From: Epiperipatus broadwayi
Taxonomy: Eukaryota > Onychophora > Udeonychophora > Euonychophora > Peripatidae
Assembly: GCA_028023455.1 (NCBI GenBank)
Contig: JAQFVV010006273.1
Coordinates: 994,001-1,058,000 of the forward strand
Length of the DNA: 64,000 nucleotides
Direction of reading: 5' to 3'
Both the position numbers and the translations under genes were made by a program. The notes beneath the pieces were generated by a model that saw nothing but the letters and a program-made list of their open reading frames with translations, was not told the origin of the DNA and made no database searches. This document shows positions 12,470-25,900 of this stretch, in pieces (position 1 is the stretch's first letter; each line of letters opens with the position of its first letter).

Positions 12470-13740
12470 TTCCCAAATAATATTTTTGACGATGGGATAA
12501 TAATAGCTTTTTTTTCTTTACCAAAGGGTCTTTTTTGGTGTGTGTTCAAATAGTAATTTGTGTTTTTTTTAAAAAAAAAATAATATTACTGTTTTTGTAA
12601 AATTGGATTGACAACCCAAAATTCAAGAGAGAACGAGGTTTTATGATGGATCTTTAAATAATAATTTACGTTACTTTGATAAGTTTACATTTGATTGCCA
12701 AAAACAATTATTGGGAGAAGTGTTGTTTTTTTTTTCGCGCGTGTTTATGTTTAAATAAAATTTAAAACATTTACTTTTATCAGTTTACATTTGATGGACG
12801 ACCGATTGGACTTCCTTTCATTTATAAATTATGGTTTTGGTTCTACAAATAAATATTTTTGACAATGGGATGATAATAGTTGTTGTTTGTTTAATTTTTA
12901 TTGACAAGAGCGGGTGTTTTTTTGGTGTAGATTCAAATAGTAATTTGGGTTACGTTTAAATAATAAGTTGCGGTCTTACTTTGATCGGTTTACATTTGAT
13001 TCCCGACACTAATTACTGGGAAGGGTGTTTTTTGTGTGTACGATTGTAGACAACAATTATTGGGAGAAGGGGTGTAACCGTTTAAAGAATAGTAGTTTAC
13101 GTTACTTTTAGTAGTGGTGTACATTTGATTGCTGACAATAATTAGTGAGAGGGGTGAGTGTTTTTTGGTGATTGGCGACAACAATTATTGGGAGAAAGAG
13201 TTTTGTGTTTTGTTTTTGTTCGTGTGTATGTTTAAATCAAAATTTAAGTTACTTTTATCGGTTACCATTTGATTGAAAACCGATTTGACTTTCTTTTTTT
13301 TTTTCGTTTATAAATTATTTGGGTTTTCACAAATAATATTCGATTTGACAATGGGACAATAATAGTCTAGGTTTCTTTAATTTTGATTGACAAGAGTGAG
13401 TCTTTTTTGGTGTACGTTCGAATAGTAATTTGGGTTATGTTTAACTAATAATTTACTGTCTTACTTCGATTGGTTTACATTTGATTGGCCAGGACAATTA
13501 GTGGGAGGGTTTTTTTTGTTTTCTATACGATTAAAGAATAATTGACGTTCCTTTTATTTGACCGTTTGATTGCCGACGACAACAATTATTGGGAGAAGAG
13601 GGGTTTTTGGGGTTATGTTTAAATAAAAATTTTAGTTACTTCTTTTATTTTACATTTGATTGCCGACGCCAACAATTATCGGGAGAAGAAGGGATGTACG
13701 TTTAAATAAAAATTGAAGTTACTTCTTTTATTTTTGACAT
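12470..13740 (+). repeat. Internal minisatellite of the 12.3-14.5 kb transposon
   Basis: Repeated blocks carry TTTACATTTGATTG, AACAATTATTGGGAGAAG, TTTTTTGGTG, ATTCAAATAGTAATTTGGG and GACAATGGGA.AATAATAG in recurring order. A longer period of about 470 bp is visible when about 12775-13030 is compared with about 13240-13520. Units vary by substitution and deletion. The array stays inside the transposon ends, so it probably moved or expanded with the element. Confidence 0.8.
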
Positions 13741-14309
13741 TTGACGAAGGTCATTTAGAATCCCTCAAACAAGCTTGCCTTTACAAAGTGAACCTTTCTG
13801 TCGGCAGGTGTTTTCGGACCTCAAATCTGCATATATTTGCCGCACAATCCAATCTTTTCTTTCAGCAGCAGAATGTTTTTTTCTGCTGTAGAAATATTCC
13901 AGCGCTGGCCCATGTCTGGCAATTCCCATCTTTTCAAGTTTTCTGTTGTGGGAATTAGCCGTACTTTTTGTCTCGGAAAATTTCTCGCTAAAACGTGACT
14001 CAAAGCGTGATTTTTAAATTTTTACGCTATTCCACCCTAATCGAAAATTTAGGAGGAATACAAATTTATGAGGAACAATCACGATACTGTTAAAATTGAT
14101 AAAATGTAACAGTATATCGATTGGTCTTAAAAAAAACAAGGCACCGATGAAAATTTAAATAATTTTGACACGATCAAAATAAACACCCTAGTACGATATT
14201 GTTACATCAAATACATAACGCAGCATTACAATATAGTGCGTGACACAAACAACCACGGCATTTTCCTCTGCTTTTAGCATCGGAAAAAGCCACATCGTTA
14301 GCCGCTAAG

Positions 14310-14452
14310 CCGAGTTAACACTCTTTCTAGATTTTATCGTAGAAAGGAGACTTAACTTCCGAGTTAATACTCTACCTTTTAGTGTAGAAAGTAGACTTAA
14401 CTCCGAGTTAACAATATTTCTAGGATTTCTTTTAGAAAGAATGCTTAAAGGC
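14310..14452 (+). repeat. Three tandem hairpin-forming units near the transposon's right end
   Basis: Units beginning CCGAGTTAA start at 14310, 14359 and 14403. Each contains AGTTAA, a TTTCTA-type half, a short loop, the complementary TAGAAA-type half and a CTTAA-type close, so each can fold into a stem-loop. A fourth, unrelated short inverted pair (ATTTCTAGAAAT) follows before the TIR. They may be subterminal transposase-binding repeats. Confidence 0.7.
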
Positions 14453-14549
14453 TTGGGTGCGGCCGCGGAAATGGCATATTTCTAGAAATTTAGCTAGAAA
14501 TCGTGCCTCTGGCGGCTGACACGAACGATCAGATGACAACCATAACTTT

Positions 14550-15653
14550 AAATATGTAAACATATTAACAATGTGTGAATTTATAGATCTGCTAAAGCTA
14601 TTAATTGCTGGCTTATTCTTTATATTATTCAGATTGACAAATTAGCTGAAGAAATAAATTGATTTAATATTCAGATTAGAATTATTAACAGAAACTTAAA
14701 AGTTTAAAACAGCTATTTTTTAGCAGATTTCAAATGCTTTCCCAGTGATTACCATGTTTTCCTAAGCTGTAAAACAGGAATAGAATAAGCAAGTGAGGCA
14801 AAAATGCCCTGGTATCTAACCTGCCATTATGATGATGAATTTCAGTTTGATAACATATAATTACGCCAAAAAAAAAAAATTGTAAGTAGACAAAATACAG
14901 CTTTTACTTATTCCTTTCAATGTTTTTTTATGATGATTTTTTTTATATTGTTTCCATAGCGATCTCTTTCTATTGTTTTAAATAATTTTATTTTTCAAGC
15001 GCTGACCTAAAGTCTTTAGCACTGCAACTGTGATTTAATTTTTTTTTTGTAAACACCATAACAAAAATATCAATACTAAAAAAATATTATAATGAAAAAT
15101 TTATTTTTGCAATCTACAAAATAAATAAATAAATAACCAAAATAACATTACCTCCTAAATAATTTCCAAAAATAAAAATACAATCTAATTATAACTAGCA
15201 ATTTAAATGTTACTGTTGATAATTATTTATATACATATACCCTTGTGAATTTATATATATATTCATTGTTATTCCAAAGTCTCACCATCACACAACAAAG
15301 CACATACCACAATAAATAAATTAATATGAACCAAATAACAATAACAATTAACAGCAATAACAACCTATATACAAATCCTTATATAAAACTAAATCAAAGA
15401 GATTTTTTTAAAAACCTAAATGGCACTTTAATAGAAAGGGTGGATCTTTTCCATCCTTTACAATAAATATAGATTACAGGAGCAAACATACAAATAAAAT
15501 ATTGATTTTATAAATGTTATTGTACACTCTTTATAAAACTTTTTTTTTCAATTACTTTTTTTTATTAAACTGTATATTTCTAAAAAAATCTAAGATGGAA
15601 GATGCAACCACTAATTGTCCAAAAATAATGAAAGGGGTGGAAATATAATATAG
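14550..15653. other. AT-rich spacer, no gene recognised
   Basis: No recognisable coding, RNA or transposon feature is present. Poly-A and poly-T runs are frequent. Confidence 0.55.
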
Positions 15654-17295
15654 TGTAACAGTAGCTGAGTTCGAATACAGGTATTAAAGGAAGTAAAAGG
15701 CAATAATGATTACAAAAGTGTTTATTGCGATTGTTATTACAGATTGTATTAATAGATTGTGAGAAAAGTTATATACATTCGAACCGTTACAAAAGAGTGC
15801 GAGTTAAATACATTAGCCATTTAAAGGCATGAACATATACATATATGTTTATTACATGTGTTGTGATGTTGTGTAGAATTAATTACTAACAGATTTGTAT
15901 GTGAAGATGAAAAGAACCAGTTGTGTGCAGAGTTGTATTTTTATATTTTTGTTTTATATATTTTTGTTGTTTATTAATATTGTAAGTTATAGTTATTTAA
16001 ATAATCTCATTAGTAGCACATGTTTCTAAACGAAAGCAAATTAAAATAAAAGGTTGGAGAATAATAAAAGAAATTGCAGGCTATGCCATGGGTGATTTCT
16101 GTTAATAACACGTCATCGGAATTCCAAGAACTGGCCAATTTAGTATTTTGGAACAATGGAAGCTAAAAGCATTCCTGAGATATGGTCATCAGCATATGGA
16201 TAAAAAAAAGTGAGGTGACAGAGAGTTAAAAGAAAAGAACTATATATATTTTTTCTTGATTTTGTAGTGATTTGGAAAAGGATGGTTAGAGAAAAAAGCA
16301 TGAAAAGTAAATTTTCATAAACTCATTTGATTAATTAATAAAAATTAATAAGGATGGACTCCATCGGAATGCTGGGGTAAAAGAATTGTATAGATTCATT
16401 GAACCAGCTCAGTGGACAGCTATTTTGTGACCTGCCTGAACTTTATCTATGGAGATTTTTGCTATCTATTTCAAGCAAGTGAAATGATCACAGAACTCTA
16501 AACAGCAAGAACTATTGTTCAATCAATTTTAGAATCATCTACCTAACTTCTAGGATGGATTATCTTATGCAAAAATGTTATGGAATCTTTCATCATCTCT
16601 AGACCGATTCTTGCTAGGACAATCGCCATTGTAATACTGTAAGCTTACAGATCAGCCTTAAACACACAAACGTTTACTCTCAAATGAGGTAACTTTGATT
16701 TTTTTTACATACACTAAGTGAACATATAATAATAAATTAAGAAATATGTGCTTTGTCCCAACTTAAAGAATGTAATTTTAGAAATAGATTAAACCATTTA
16801 ATAAATACAACTCTGGCACATAGCTGCACTCTTTCATGAATGTGTACATTGATAATATATGTATCGGAATGAAGGAGTCATATGTTTACGATATTAATAT
16901 ATATGTGTATTAATAAATATTAGAATTTAAGCTATAACTTGTGTATTTATTTGAATTACAAGATTCTTATAATTTCTGGGTTATTATTTATAAAAACTTA
17001 CTGATATTCATTACTGTATCTCTAAACAAAATAAAATCATAAGATTCGTAAAAATATATAAATGACGTTTCTTTGCAAGATAGCCTCGGCTTTGTTCTCC
17101 CGATAGATATTGTCTCCCAGACTTTGAGACAGCTAATCGGGATAAGGTACCCAAACAAAGATCCACTGGAACCTTTTCTTTTGTTTTTGAGGAAATAATT
17201 CTTATTCCATGCTCATAAATATACCTACTCAGAGCTTGGGTAATAATGTGTTCTCACTCAAATTCTTAGAATAGGATCACAGGTAAATTGTTAAA
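15654..17295 (+). repeat. 5' LTR
   Basis: About 1.64 kb, aligned along its length with the 3' LTR. Shared blocks include GTAGCTG.GTTCGAATACA, AAAGTGTTTATTGC, CATTTAAAGGCATGAA, CAATTTTAGAATCATCTACC, ATGTGCTTTGTCCCAACTTA and TTCTCACTCAAATTCTTAGA near the 3' end. Confidence 0.85.
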
Positions 17296-18433
17296 ATGGC
17301 TTCCCAATGAATGGAACAGTGAAGGTTGGAAAATGAAATTTAAAAAGGACTTCCCAATGAAAGTTGGAGAACGATTTTTTAAAAAAAAGAGAGAAAAAAC
17401 AAAGTGTTTAAAAATATATTTAAAAATATATTTAAATGATGTAATACTTTACGATATATATGTGATATATATATTTTGCGATATATATGTGTACTTACAA
17501 AAAAGTTCTCAAGTAGTCAGAATAGAAAATAACGTTTATGATCGATAAATCTTGTTCAGCGAAATATATATAAAGTCGCATAATTAATAAAATAGGGGTT
17601 TAAGGATTTTACCAATATTTGGGATATTATAAAACAATATCTTTCCATAAAGGTAGAAATGAGTGGAGGAAGATTTATCAGGCAGGTCATTCAATGTACC
17701 AGTGACAGCCGGGGTGACAAACTTGGCATGTTTGTTTGGAATAGTAATAGATATTCACTAACAGAATAGATACCAAAAAAATGAAGTAAAAAAAACAGCA
17801 AGTGGACCAGCAGAAGATGGGGAAGGAGAAAGAACTAACCATAATGGAGATAATTTTAGAAAAATTATAGTCTAGAACTTTGAATTCAGAAAATGGATGA
17901 GAGGCTCAAAATGAGATTTCAGAATATAGAACAGAGAATAGGGATAGAAAGCGAAAGTAGTCAAGGGAAAAGGGACTATGAGGGAAATGAAGGTGAAAGT
18001 AATGAAAAGGCCAAGAAGTCAAACAATAAAAAAGTAGAAGAGAGTTTAGACGAATGAAAAGGGAGTGTAAAATGGAAGCAGAAGGCTTGCGAGGCAGAAC
18101 TACTTATAGGACATGAGTGCATATGACCATAGCGTACCGTTGGAACAAAGAAAGGAAGTCTGAGATCAGCAAAGTGCTAGGCTTGGGGTGAAAGGACAAT
18201 CTGACGAGGACACGGCATATAGAAAAAAAGTGATGATACTTATGGACAGAGATGGCAGTACGAGCCAAAAGCTCGGCATCCATCAGACAAGCCAAATTAT
18301 GGTGAAGTAAAAGGGTCATACAATGCTCGGTCACTCAAGCCTATGGCAAACCCAGAAAGAAATAAAGGATAGATGAGGTGGTTAAGAAGCCATCCAAATA
18401 CAAAAATAGTATTTGAAGGCTATTCAGGGGCTA
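17296..18433 (+). pseudogene. Interior of the LTR element: gag-like remains joined to gypsy pol C-terminus
   Basis: The middle part (about 17790-18060) is purine-rich and reads, with many stops, as a Glu/Lys-rich segment that could be old gag; this is a weak inference. The end is clear: 18241-18372 is open and encodes GQRWQYEP, then KARHPSDKPNY, then GSYNARSLKP, closing with TAG at 18370-18372. GSYNARSLKP is the same tail as in the integrase ORF at 1541-2623. The RT, RNase H and integrase core are missing between these two parts. Short minus-strand ORFs here are shadows. Confidence 0.7.
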
Positions 18434-20039
18434 TGCAACAGTAGCTGGGTTCGAATACAAATACTAAAGAAAGTAAAAGGCAATAATGATTATAAAAGTG
18501 TTTATTGCAATTGTTATTATGGATTGAATTAATATATTGTGAGAAAATTTATAGATATACATTCGAACCCTGTTACAAAAGACTGTGAGTGAAATACAAT
18601 AATCATTTAAAGGCATGAATGTATACATATATGTTTATTATATATGTTGTTATGATTTTGCATAGAATGAATTACAAACAGATTTGTATGTGAAGAGGAA
18701 GAGAAATGGTTATGTGCGGAGTTGTACATTTATATTTTTGTTCAATATATTGTTGTTGTTTATTAATATCGCAAGTTATAGTTATTTAAATAATCTCATT
18801 AGTAGCAAATGTTTCTTAATGAAAGCAAATTAAAATATAAGACTGGAGAATGTCATCGAAATTCCAAGATCTGGCTGGAGAATGTCATCGAAATTCCAAG
18901 ATCTGGCCAATTTAGTATTTTCGAACAGTGGAAGCTAAAAGCATTCCCGAGATATGGTCATTGGTGTATAGATAATAAAAAAAGTGAGGTGAAAGAGAGT
19001 TAAAAGAAAAAAACTATATATTTTTTTTCTTGATTTTGTAATGATTTGGAAAAGGATGGTTAAAGAAAGAAGCGTGAAAGGTAAATTTTCATAAACTGAT
19101 TTGATTAATTAATAAAAATTAATAAGAATAGACTCCATCAGAATGCTGCGGTAAAAGAATCTGTCTGTGATCTGCCTGAACTTTATCTATGGAGATTTTT
19201 GCCATCTATTTCAAGCAAGTGAAATGATCATGGAACTCCAAACAGCAAGAACTTTTGTTCAATCAATTTTAGAATCATCTACCAACCCTCTAGGATGGAT
19301 TAACTTATGTGAAAATGTTATGGAATCTTTCATCTTGCAGACCAACAATTCTTGCTAGAACAATTGTCATTGTAATACTGTAAGCTTACAGACCATCAGC
19401 CTTAAACACATAAATGTTTGCTCTCAAATGAGGCAACTTTGACTTTATATATATATATTATGTGAACATATAATTATAAATTAAGAAATATGTGCTTTGT
19501 CCCAACTTAAAGAAAGTAATTTTAGAAATAGATTAAATCATTTAATAAATACAACTCTTATAATTGCATTCTTTCGTGAATGTGTACATTGATAATATAC
19601 ATATATGTGTATCGAAATTAATGAGTCATATGTTCACGATATTAATATATACATATAGTAATAAATATTAGAATTTAAGGTATAACTTGTGTATTTATTT
19701 GAATTACGAGATTCTTATAATTTCTGGGTTATTATTTATAAACGCTAACTGATATTCATTAGGGCAGATAAGGAAATTATAAAATATATGTTTCCTTGTA
19801 AGATAGCCTCAGCTTCATTTTCCTGATCTTGAGACTGAGCTAGTCTGGATAACGTACCCAAAAAAAAAGTGCACTGCAACCTTTCCTTTTGTTTTCGAGG
19901 GGTATAATTTTTATTAATTGATAAGATTGGCATTTGAGATGAGAATTATTCCATGCTCATAAATATACCTACTCGAAGCTTGGGTAATAACGTGTTCTCA
20001 CTCAAATTCTTAGAATATGATCATGGGTAGACTGTTAAA
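18434..20039 (+). repeat. 3' LTR
   Basis: About 1.61 kb, the partner of the 5' LTR. It contains a private 33-bp tandem duplication (GGAGAATGTCATCGAAATTC..., about 18845-18906) where the 5' LTR has one diverged copy, plus indels elsewhere. Ends are TGCAACAG and ACTGTTAAA. Confidence 0.85.
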
Positions 20040-21727
20040 AGAGTTTTAGTTTTGGGAAAGAATTTTTAATTAAAGTTTTACTAAAAATAAAATGGGGAAT
20101 AAGACTAATGGATTGTACTTTTGTTCTAAACATTTTTGGGATTTAAATATATTTTTAAAACATTATCTAATAATTGCATCTCCAAGAACAACGGACAAAG
20201 AAAACATGATTTTTGTTAGATTTAAGAATAGATTTTGGGCTACAAATGAAAGTTAAAAAGCAATCCACAAATACCTGAACAGAATATAAAATGGGCTGAT
20301 TTTGAACACCAAAAAAGAGTGATTATTGAAAGAACTGTATTGCTACTAGACTCCACACTGCTTTGAAATTTAAAATGATGATTGAGTGGAAAGCCAATCA
20401 CCCTAATGGATCATCTTTCACTGCCATACTATCCTGCTGCCCTGAAATGAAGAAAAAGCCTGAAATGAGCATTATGACGTGCTGAATAGAAGCTTGCTGT
20501 CACCTAAGAACTCGCATGGATTCCTTAACTGCTGTGCATGAGCCAGTTTTTCAAAATGGACTTAAAATTATGCAAGGTAATTATTTCCATGCCACCTGAA
20601 AGTAAATCTAGCCTAACTAATCTTGAACCCTACTATCAAGGTTTCTCTGATTTTTATAAATCTAATCCTCTCTCATATGCTCTAACTTTCTTTAACTTTG
20701 GTGCGGTGATTTATTTATATGCATTTATTATTTGATTTTATATCTGTTTTTATTTATTATTAATAGGCCAATCTTAAGCAATCTGATGAGCTGAATTTCT
20801 AAAATCTTTTCCCCCTCTTTTTAATTAAATCTCCATGGATTGAGGTTATTAACATCCCCTCAGAACATAATGTATTATTAATTAATACGTTCACCAGCTT
20901 GTTTTTATGAGTATACATTTTATTTTGTGTTTTTAATATAAAAATTATTTGTTTAACTCCAAATAGAATGAAGTAATTCTACCCAGGATAAATCCCTCAC
21001 TTAGGCTAGTTAACACTGAAATATTTTAAAAAGTTATTTATTCAATTCTGAAAGGGCAACCTATTATTTTTTTATGATATACTACTAGTTTTTATTTTAT
21101 TTTTCATACTCTTAAAATATCAAATACTTAAATATTCCAATTATTGTAAACTCCACAAAAGTGGGGTTGGATCATTTTTAAATAGGAGAAAAGAAAGAGG
21201 GTAAATTTTAATACTTCTTTTACTAAATAAAATCTTGCAAATATATATATTATAGTGGTATAGGGTATCATTTGTATCAATTATGGCATTCAAACCAGTG
21301 TCATTTATTTTAAAGCAATAAATACCATGTCATGTCATTAGTAACATCTTTCCACACTGTGTTGCTGACATTCATTTTATCTGTGTGAATACATAAGTGC
21401 TTCTAATCTGAGGGTTGCAACAAGATTGAACCCATGGATTTCTCATCATGTCCTGTCTGCGGGTAGTTGAACTTCCTAGGACCTTCTCTGTATAAAAGGT
21501 CTCTGCGCATTGGTGAATCCAACACACCTAATCCATGCCATGTTTAACCACATTTCTTTAAACACTGCCCTAAGGGGGTTTTAGATTTCACTTCCGTCCA
21601 GCAGCACGACCTTATTTTTTTTATTTCTTCACCATTTCTTTGATTATTATTAACTTTTTGCTTAATGACCTAATTTTAGTGCTGTAATATTAAAATTGCA
21701 CTATGCTCAAATATATATGTAAATTCT

Positions 21728-21913
21728 GAATATTACTAGCTAGATTAATTAATAATGTTATTTTAGTCTTATTATACAATCCCACCATCATAATTTATTT
21801 CTATATTTAAGAGTATATGTGAATATTACTAGCTAGATTAATTAATAATGTTATTTTAGTCTTATTATACAATCCCACCATCATAATTTATTTCTGTATT
21901 TAAGAGTATATGC
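21728..21913 (+). repeat. Tandem duplication, 93 bp x 2
   Basis: The unit beginning GAATATTACTAGCTAGATTA starts at 21728 and again at 21821 with a single A/G difference. The duplication is recent; no coding potential. Confidence 0.95.
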
Positions 21914-22454
21914 CTTGGAGAAAATAAAGTGTTCTTAGTAATGTTAATTAAGAGAATTTTTAATCAATATTTTGTCTCATAACTAAATGTGATTTTCAAA
22001 TGTTTTATTTTCACAATCATAATGGTGTGAAAAGAATTTATTATATATGTAATGAATCCCAGAATGCTCCTCAAAATTATATGTTAGTCACAACATTTCA
22101 AACCGTAGATAAAAGCATTAATAGCAATTATCATCTAATCTTTCTAATAAATGATTGGCATCTTAATTTCGTATCCACCAAAAATGTACGTTCATGTCTA
22201 TATATATCATTCAGTAAATAAAAGAGCATATGAGAACACTTAGGTGAATTCCAATATGTAATTAGCTATCGTTTGGTGGACCATTTATTCACGCACATAC
22301 TAATGTATATAATCAATTTATTATATTAAACTCTTTTTATTGTCTAACTTATTTGATTTGTTCGAACTACCTTTTCTCCACTTCCACATGTACAACCATG
22401 CGTATCCTACTTTACTTAAGTCATAATGTAATTAATAAATGTCTCATTGTCTTC

Positions 22455-22640
22455 TTCGCTCTGCTAGTGGGCCGGACTTAAGAATAAATTCTTCTGTCAT
22501 CATTATATGTTATTCATTAGGTGTTTGATCTGGGGCTTAGGGAGTGGGTTCAAATCCAGGTTGGTCCCTGAACTAAATCTTGGGCTTGACTGGGTTTGAA
22601 GTACATTTTTTTGAGTTCCAACTCATGTTAGATGGATCAA
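22455..22640 (+). mobile_element. Possible tRNA-related SINE fragment
   Basis: GGTTCAAATCC near 22548 is a perfect polymerase III B box. A TCTGCTAGTGG about 80 bases upstream resembles an A box but is too distant for a simple tRNA. The patch is more GC-rich than its surroundings. No target duplication or tail was identified. Confidence 0.4.
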
Positions 22641-25600
22641 CTTGTTTTGACCGGTACAGTAGTAATACAAAGTTTTTTGATTCTTCATCTTTTTTTTTAT
22701 TTAACAACTATATTACTTCTTTTTTTTTTAAATATATGTACATAAAGTCTGTTTGACATTGCAATTTATTGATATATTATGTATTGTCCTTAATGATTTA
22801 TACTCACTTTCTGATCTTCCGAATATCTTCCAAGCACCATTACTTATTGTCCTTACTTATTTATCTTCTTACCTTTTTTTAAAATTGAAAATCATTTTTA
22901 CTATTATTAACTTAGGGCCAGAATGTTATTATTTTCTAAAATAAAAATATAGGCTTTAATTTACTATATATTGTAGAAATGTGTAATTAACTACAAGACA
23001 TAAAAGAAAGAACAGACATTATAATAGTATAGACTTGGTAAAAAAGAGGATTAACTGAATTTCCATATTGTTGATAGAATGTGTCAGTAGGCACTCTCTT
23101 TTTAATATTTTATGTCTCTTTACTAAAAAGGAGAAACAATAAATTAATAACCATGATTCATAATTATATTATAATAAAAGGAAATAAAATGGACTAAAAT
23201 ATTGCTCATGATAAAAGAAACAAATGAGGGTTGTCAGAAGTAACCTGTTTATTTCAAAACAAATTCAAATTTATAAAAAAGCAATATTGTCCCATCTATT
23301 TTCTTTTTATTTCTTCTGTTTTTTTTATTTTAATTATTGTTGATCAATAAACACGTAGCTAGAGTTCAATTGAAATAGATATGGTAAGTTTTGGAGATGG
23401 GCTATGGCAAGGTGTCAAACAACATTTTTAATAAATATTTTTTAATAAATACTGATGATTAGTTATAAAGGGTTGTGATAAAGAAGTTGGGACAGAACAT
23501 ATTTTGCTAATGGAGAGAACAGATCTAAAAGCATCTGCTATACTGTATGAGAGAAGTCTATACAACAAGATCTACTTTCTGGTAAGAACAATATTTTATT
23601 ATAAAAAAAATTTCAAAATGGACATATATGCTTGCAGTTAGCTAGTTTCACCAGTAGAACTTACATCTTCATCCTTACACAGGTAAGATGAAAAAAGAAA
23701 CTCATCAACATTTAAAAGAAATTTACTTATCTTGTGAATACATTGAAATCGCCACTGCTCACTTTCTCCAAAATTATACCTGTTAATAAATTATTGAAGA
23801 AGGAAACATACTAATGTTGACCAGATAAAATAAGTATAACCAAGGATTAATCAATAGACTTTTTTATTCATTTGTCAGCCAAAAATAAAAAAATGCACAA
23901 TTATTAAATAGACTGAATTATTTGTTTGCCAGCCAAAAATAAATAAACTCAAGATTATTAAACTGTACTATTCATTTTTTACCAACAATAAGAAAAATAA
24001 GGATAAACAGACTTAACTCATATATATATATGTTATATATGACAAAATTTTATTAATATCATACGTTTATGAACATTTACTTATTTATTGTTTATTATAT
24101 TTAAGGTTAATCCAGTTTTCTTTGAAAATGTATTAGATGTCTGCCTATTCAGGGTAACATTACTTAAGTTCTAAGCAATTTTATTGATTAATAATTTTGG
24201 TATATGTATCACTAAAACATCAATCAGACATGGAAGATGAAAGAAATATTTTAGTTTATATTAATAAATAGAAATTGTAATGAAAGTTATTAAAGCTATG
24301 TAGAAATGATCTTAAATGCCTTACAAATAATCATGCTCTCCATTTTATCAGAATCCAATATTTTAGAGTGTTCTGATGCATTATATTATTGTTACCATAT
24401 GGAATATGTTGCTGAATTTTAAATGGTAGCTTAAGTTAAATTCTCATTCTTGAACTTCCTCAATTTAACCAAATTGTTAAAATAAATAGTTAAGCAATGC
24501 TATATCTAGATTGTCTTATACCTGACTACTAATTGATGCTGATGGGATGATGATTTACAGGATAAAGATTTAAACCTGGGTTTCATGAAGGATTTTGCAA
24601 TAGTCCCAGCCCAAACAAATAAATTTTTCAGTGAGCTCAGGTCTTTTAAAATTCATAATCTCATTTATTACTAGATTGCTTGGTATATGGTAGAGACATA
24701 TCTATATCAATGAACTATGATGAGTAGGAAAAATTATTGCCAGGTTAACATTGCCAGAAATAGGCTTATAAACTGGTAATGACCTTCAGTATGTTTACCA
24801 GCAATTTTAGATTGGGATTTGATAATACAATCTCTTCACAATATACATAAACTGCATTTATATCAATTATTTTGCATAGCTATTGTTTTCATTTTTCAAA
24901 TATTAAATCTATACTAAATAGATTATTTACTTTACTTGAACTTCTCAAGTAAAATGAACTTCTCAAGTAAATATATAAATAAATTAACTTTTAATAAATG
25001 CACGGCATTTTATATCAAAATAAAATGTTTCATAATATATTTCTATTAATTTATAATTTTACAAAAAAAATCAAGTCAGATGCCACATGTCCTAATTTAT
25101 AACTTTATAAATATTATAATTATAACTGTCAGTCTATAAACCTATAAATTGACTTAGCTGTATCAAATGAGATAATTAAATTTTACAAAAGCATAAATAT
25201 TTTTTTAATATATTACATTTCATTTCATAAAAATATCATTAATAAAAATAAATTTTAAAAGACACGAGTTAAAAATGATAATAAATTAAAAATATATATG
25301 CAAGATATATACTAAGTGTGATTTAGTATTTGGCATAATTTCTCTAATTTAAAAAACAAATTAATTAAAAACTGAAAGGAAAACAAAAATTTAGCTAGTT
25401 TATTATACAATATATTAATTAACAAATTAAGAAAGTAAATTTAGTATTAACTTTATAAAAAAGGATGCTTTGATTTATTTTTGGGCATTAAAGAAATTAA
25501 ACAGGGTATGTTCCTAATCCACTCTATATGTTCTTACTGTTAAAACCATTATTTCATTTAAATGTTAACATAATTTAAAAAAACATGGATAAACTGCTTA

Positions 25601-25711
25601 CTAAAATGAATCAGCCAGTGAAATAAGTTTACAGATTTTTACTTCTTTTTTTAAAACTAAGAAATGTCATGCTTTTCTTTTCTTTTTGAGATGCCTGTTA
25701 ATTATTAAATG

Positions 25712-25793
25712 AGATCTCAGATCTTTTTTGAGAACAGAATGTGGGTGTATGCAGATCTCAGATCTTTTTTGAGAACAGAATGTGGGTGTATGC
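25712..25793 (+). repeat. Tandem duplication, 41 bp x 2
   Basis: Two identical 41-bp units start AGATCTCAGATCTTTTTT and end GTGTATGC at 25712 and 25753. They sit about 100 bp upstream of the RTE insertion and probably are unrelated to it. Confidence 0.95.
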
Positions 25794-25900
25794 AGGTGTA
25801 TTTACACTTATAATAAAGTTGATATAGTTCTCATATCTTTGAAAATATAGAATGATTAGCTAAAGCAGCTGTTGGTGAAAGCAGAGAATACTAAGAATCA

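Larger units (their letters stand above)
12307..14549. mobile_element. Non-autonomous TIR DNA transposon with 8-bp TSD (Merlin-like)
   Basis: A perfect 8-bp duplication, ATAACTTT, lies at 12307-12314 and 14542-14549. Immediately inside, the ends are inverted copies: left GGTTGTCATCTGATC, right GATCAGATGACAACC. Similarity continues for about 48 bp through GTCAGCCGCCAGAGG with few mismatches. The 8-bp duplication fits Merlin, hAT or P. The TIR resembles that of the element at 33.7-36.1 kb, which carries a Merlin/ISXO2-type transposase (both start RGTTGT and share CATG.C near base 20), so I favour Merlin. No transposase is present. The interior is minisatellite and hairpin repeats. Confidence 0.85.
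15654..20039 (+). mobile_element. LTR retrotransposon with ~1.6 kb LTRs and deleted interior
   Basis: Two long direct repeats (15654-17295 and 18434-20039) flank a ~1.1 kb interior. The repeats start TGTAACAG (left) and TGCAACAG (right) and end in CTGTTAAA-like sequence, near-inverted ends of the TG...CA type. The interior ends with a gypsy pol C-terminus, so the element is Ty3/gypsy-derived. RT, RNase H and most of the integrase are absent, making this a non-autonomous or internally deleted copy. The LTRs differ by many substitutions and indels, so the insertion is old. No clean target duplication was found. Confidence 0.85.
20040..25711. other. AT-rich spacer with a few small repeats
   Basis: No protein family was recognised. 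Besides the tandem repeat and SINE-like segment listed separately, a short duplication of GAACTTCTCAAGTAAA occurs near 24940-24971. An isolated B-box-like GGGTTCAATCTTG on the minus strand near 21430 could belong to an old SINE, but I could not find a convincing A box or ends. Confidence 0.5.

Noticed and set aside
13713-14003. Overlapping ORFs inside the 12.3-14.5 kb transposon as a transposase
   Set aside because: No DDE or DNA-binding motif, and overlapping frames on both strands.
20785-20815. CUGAUGA followed by a stem
   Set aside because: No GAAA at the right place and no helix I partner.
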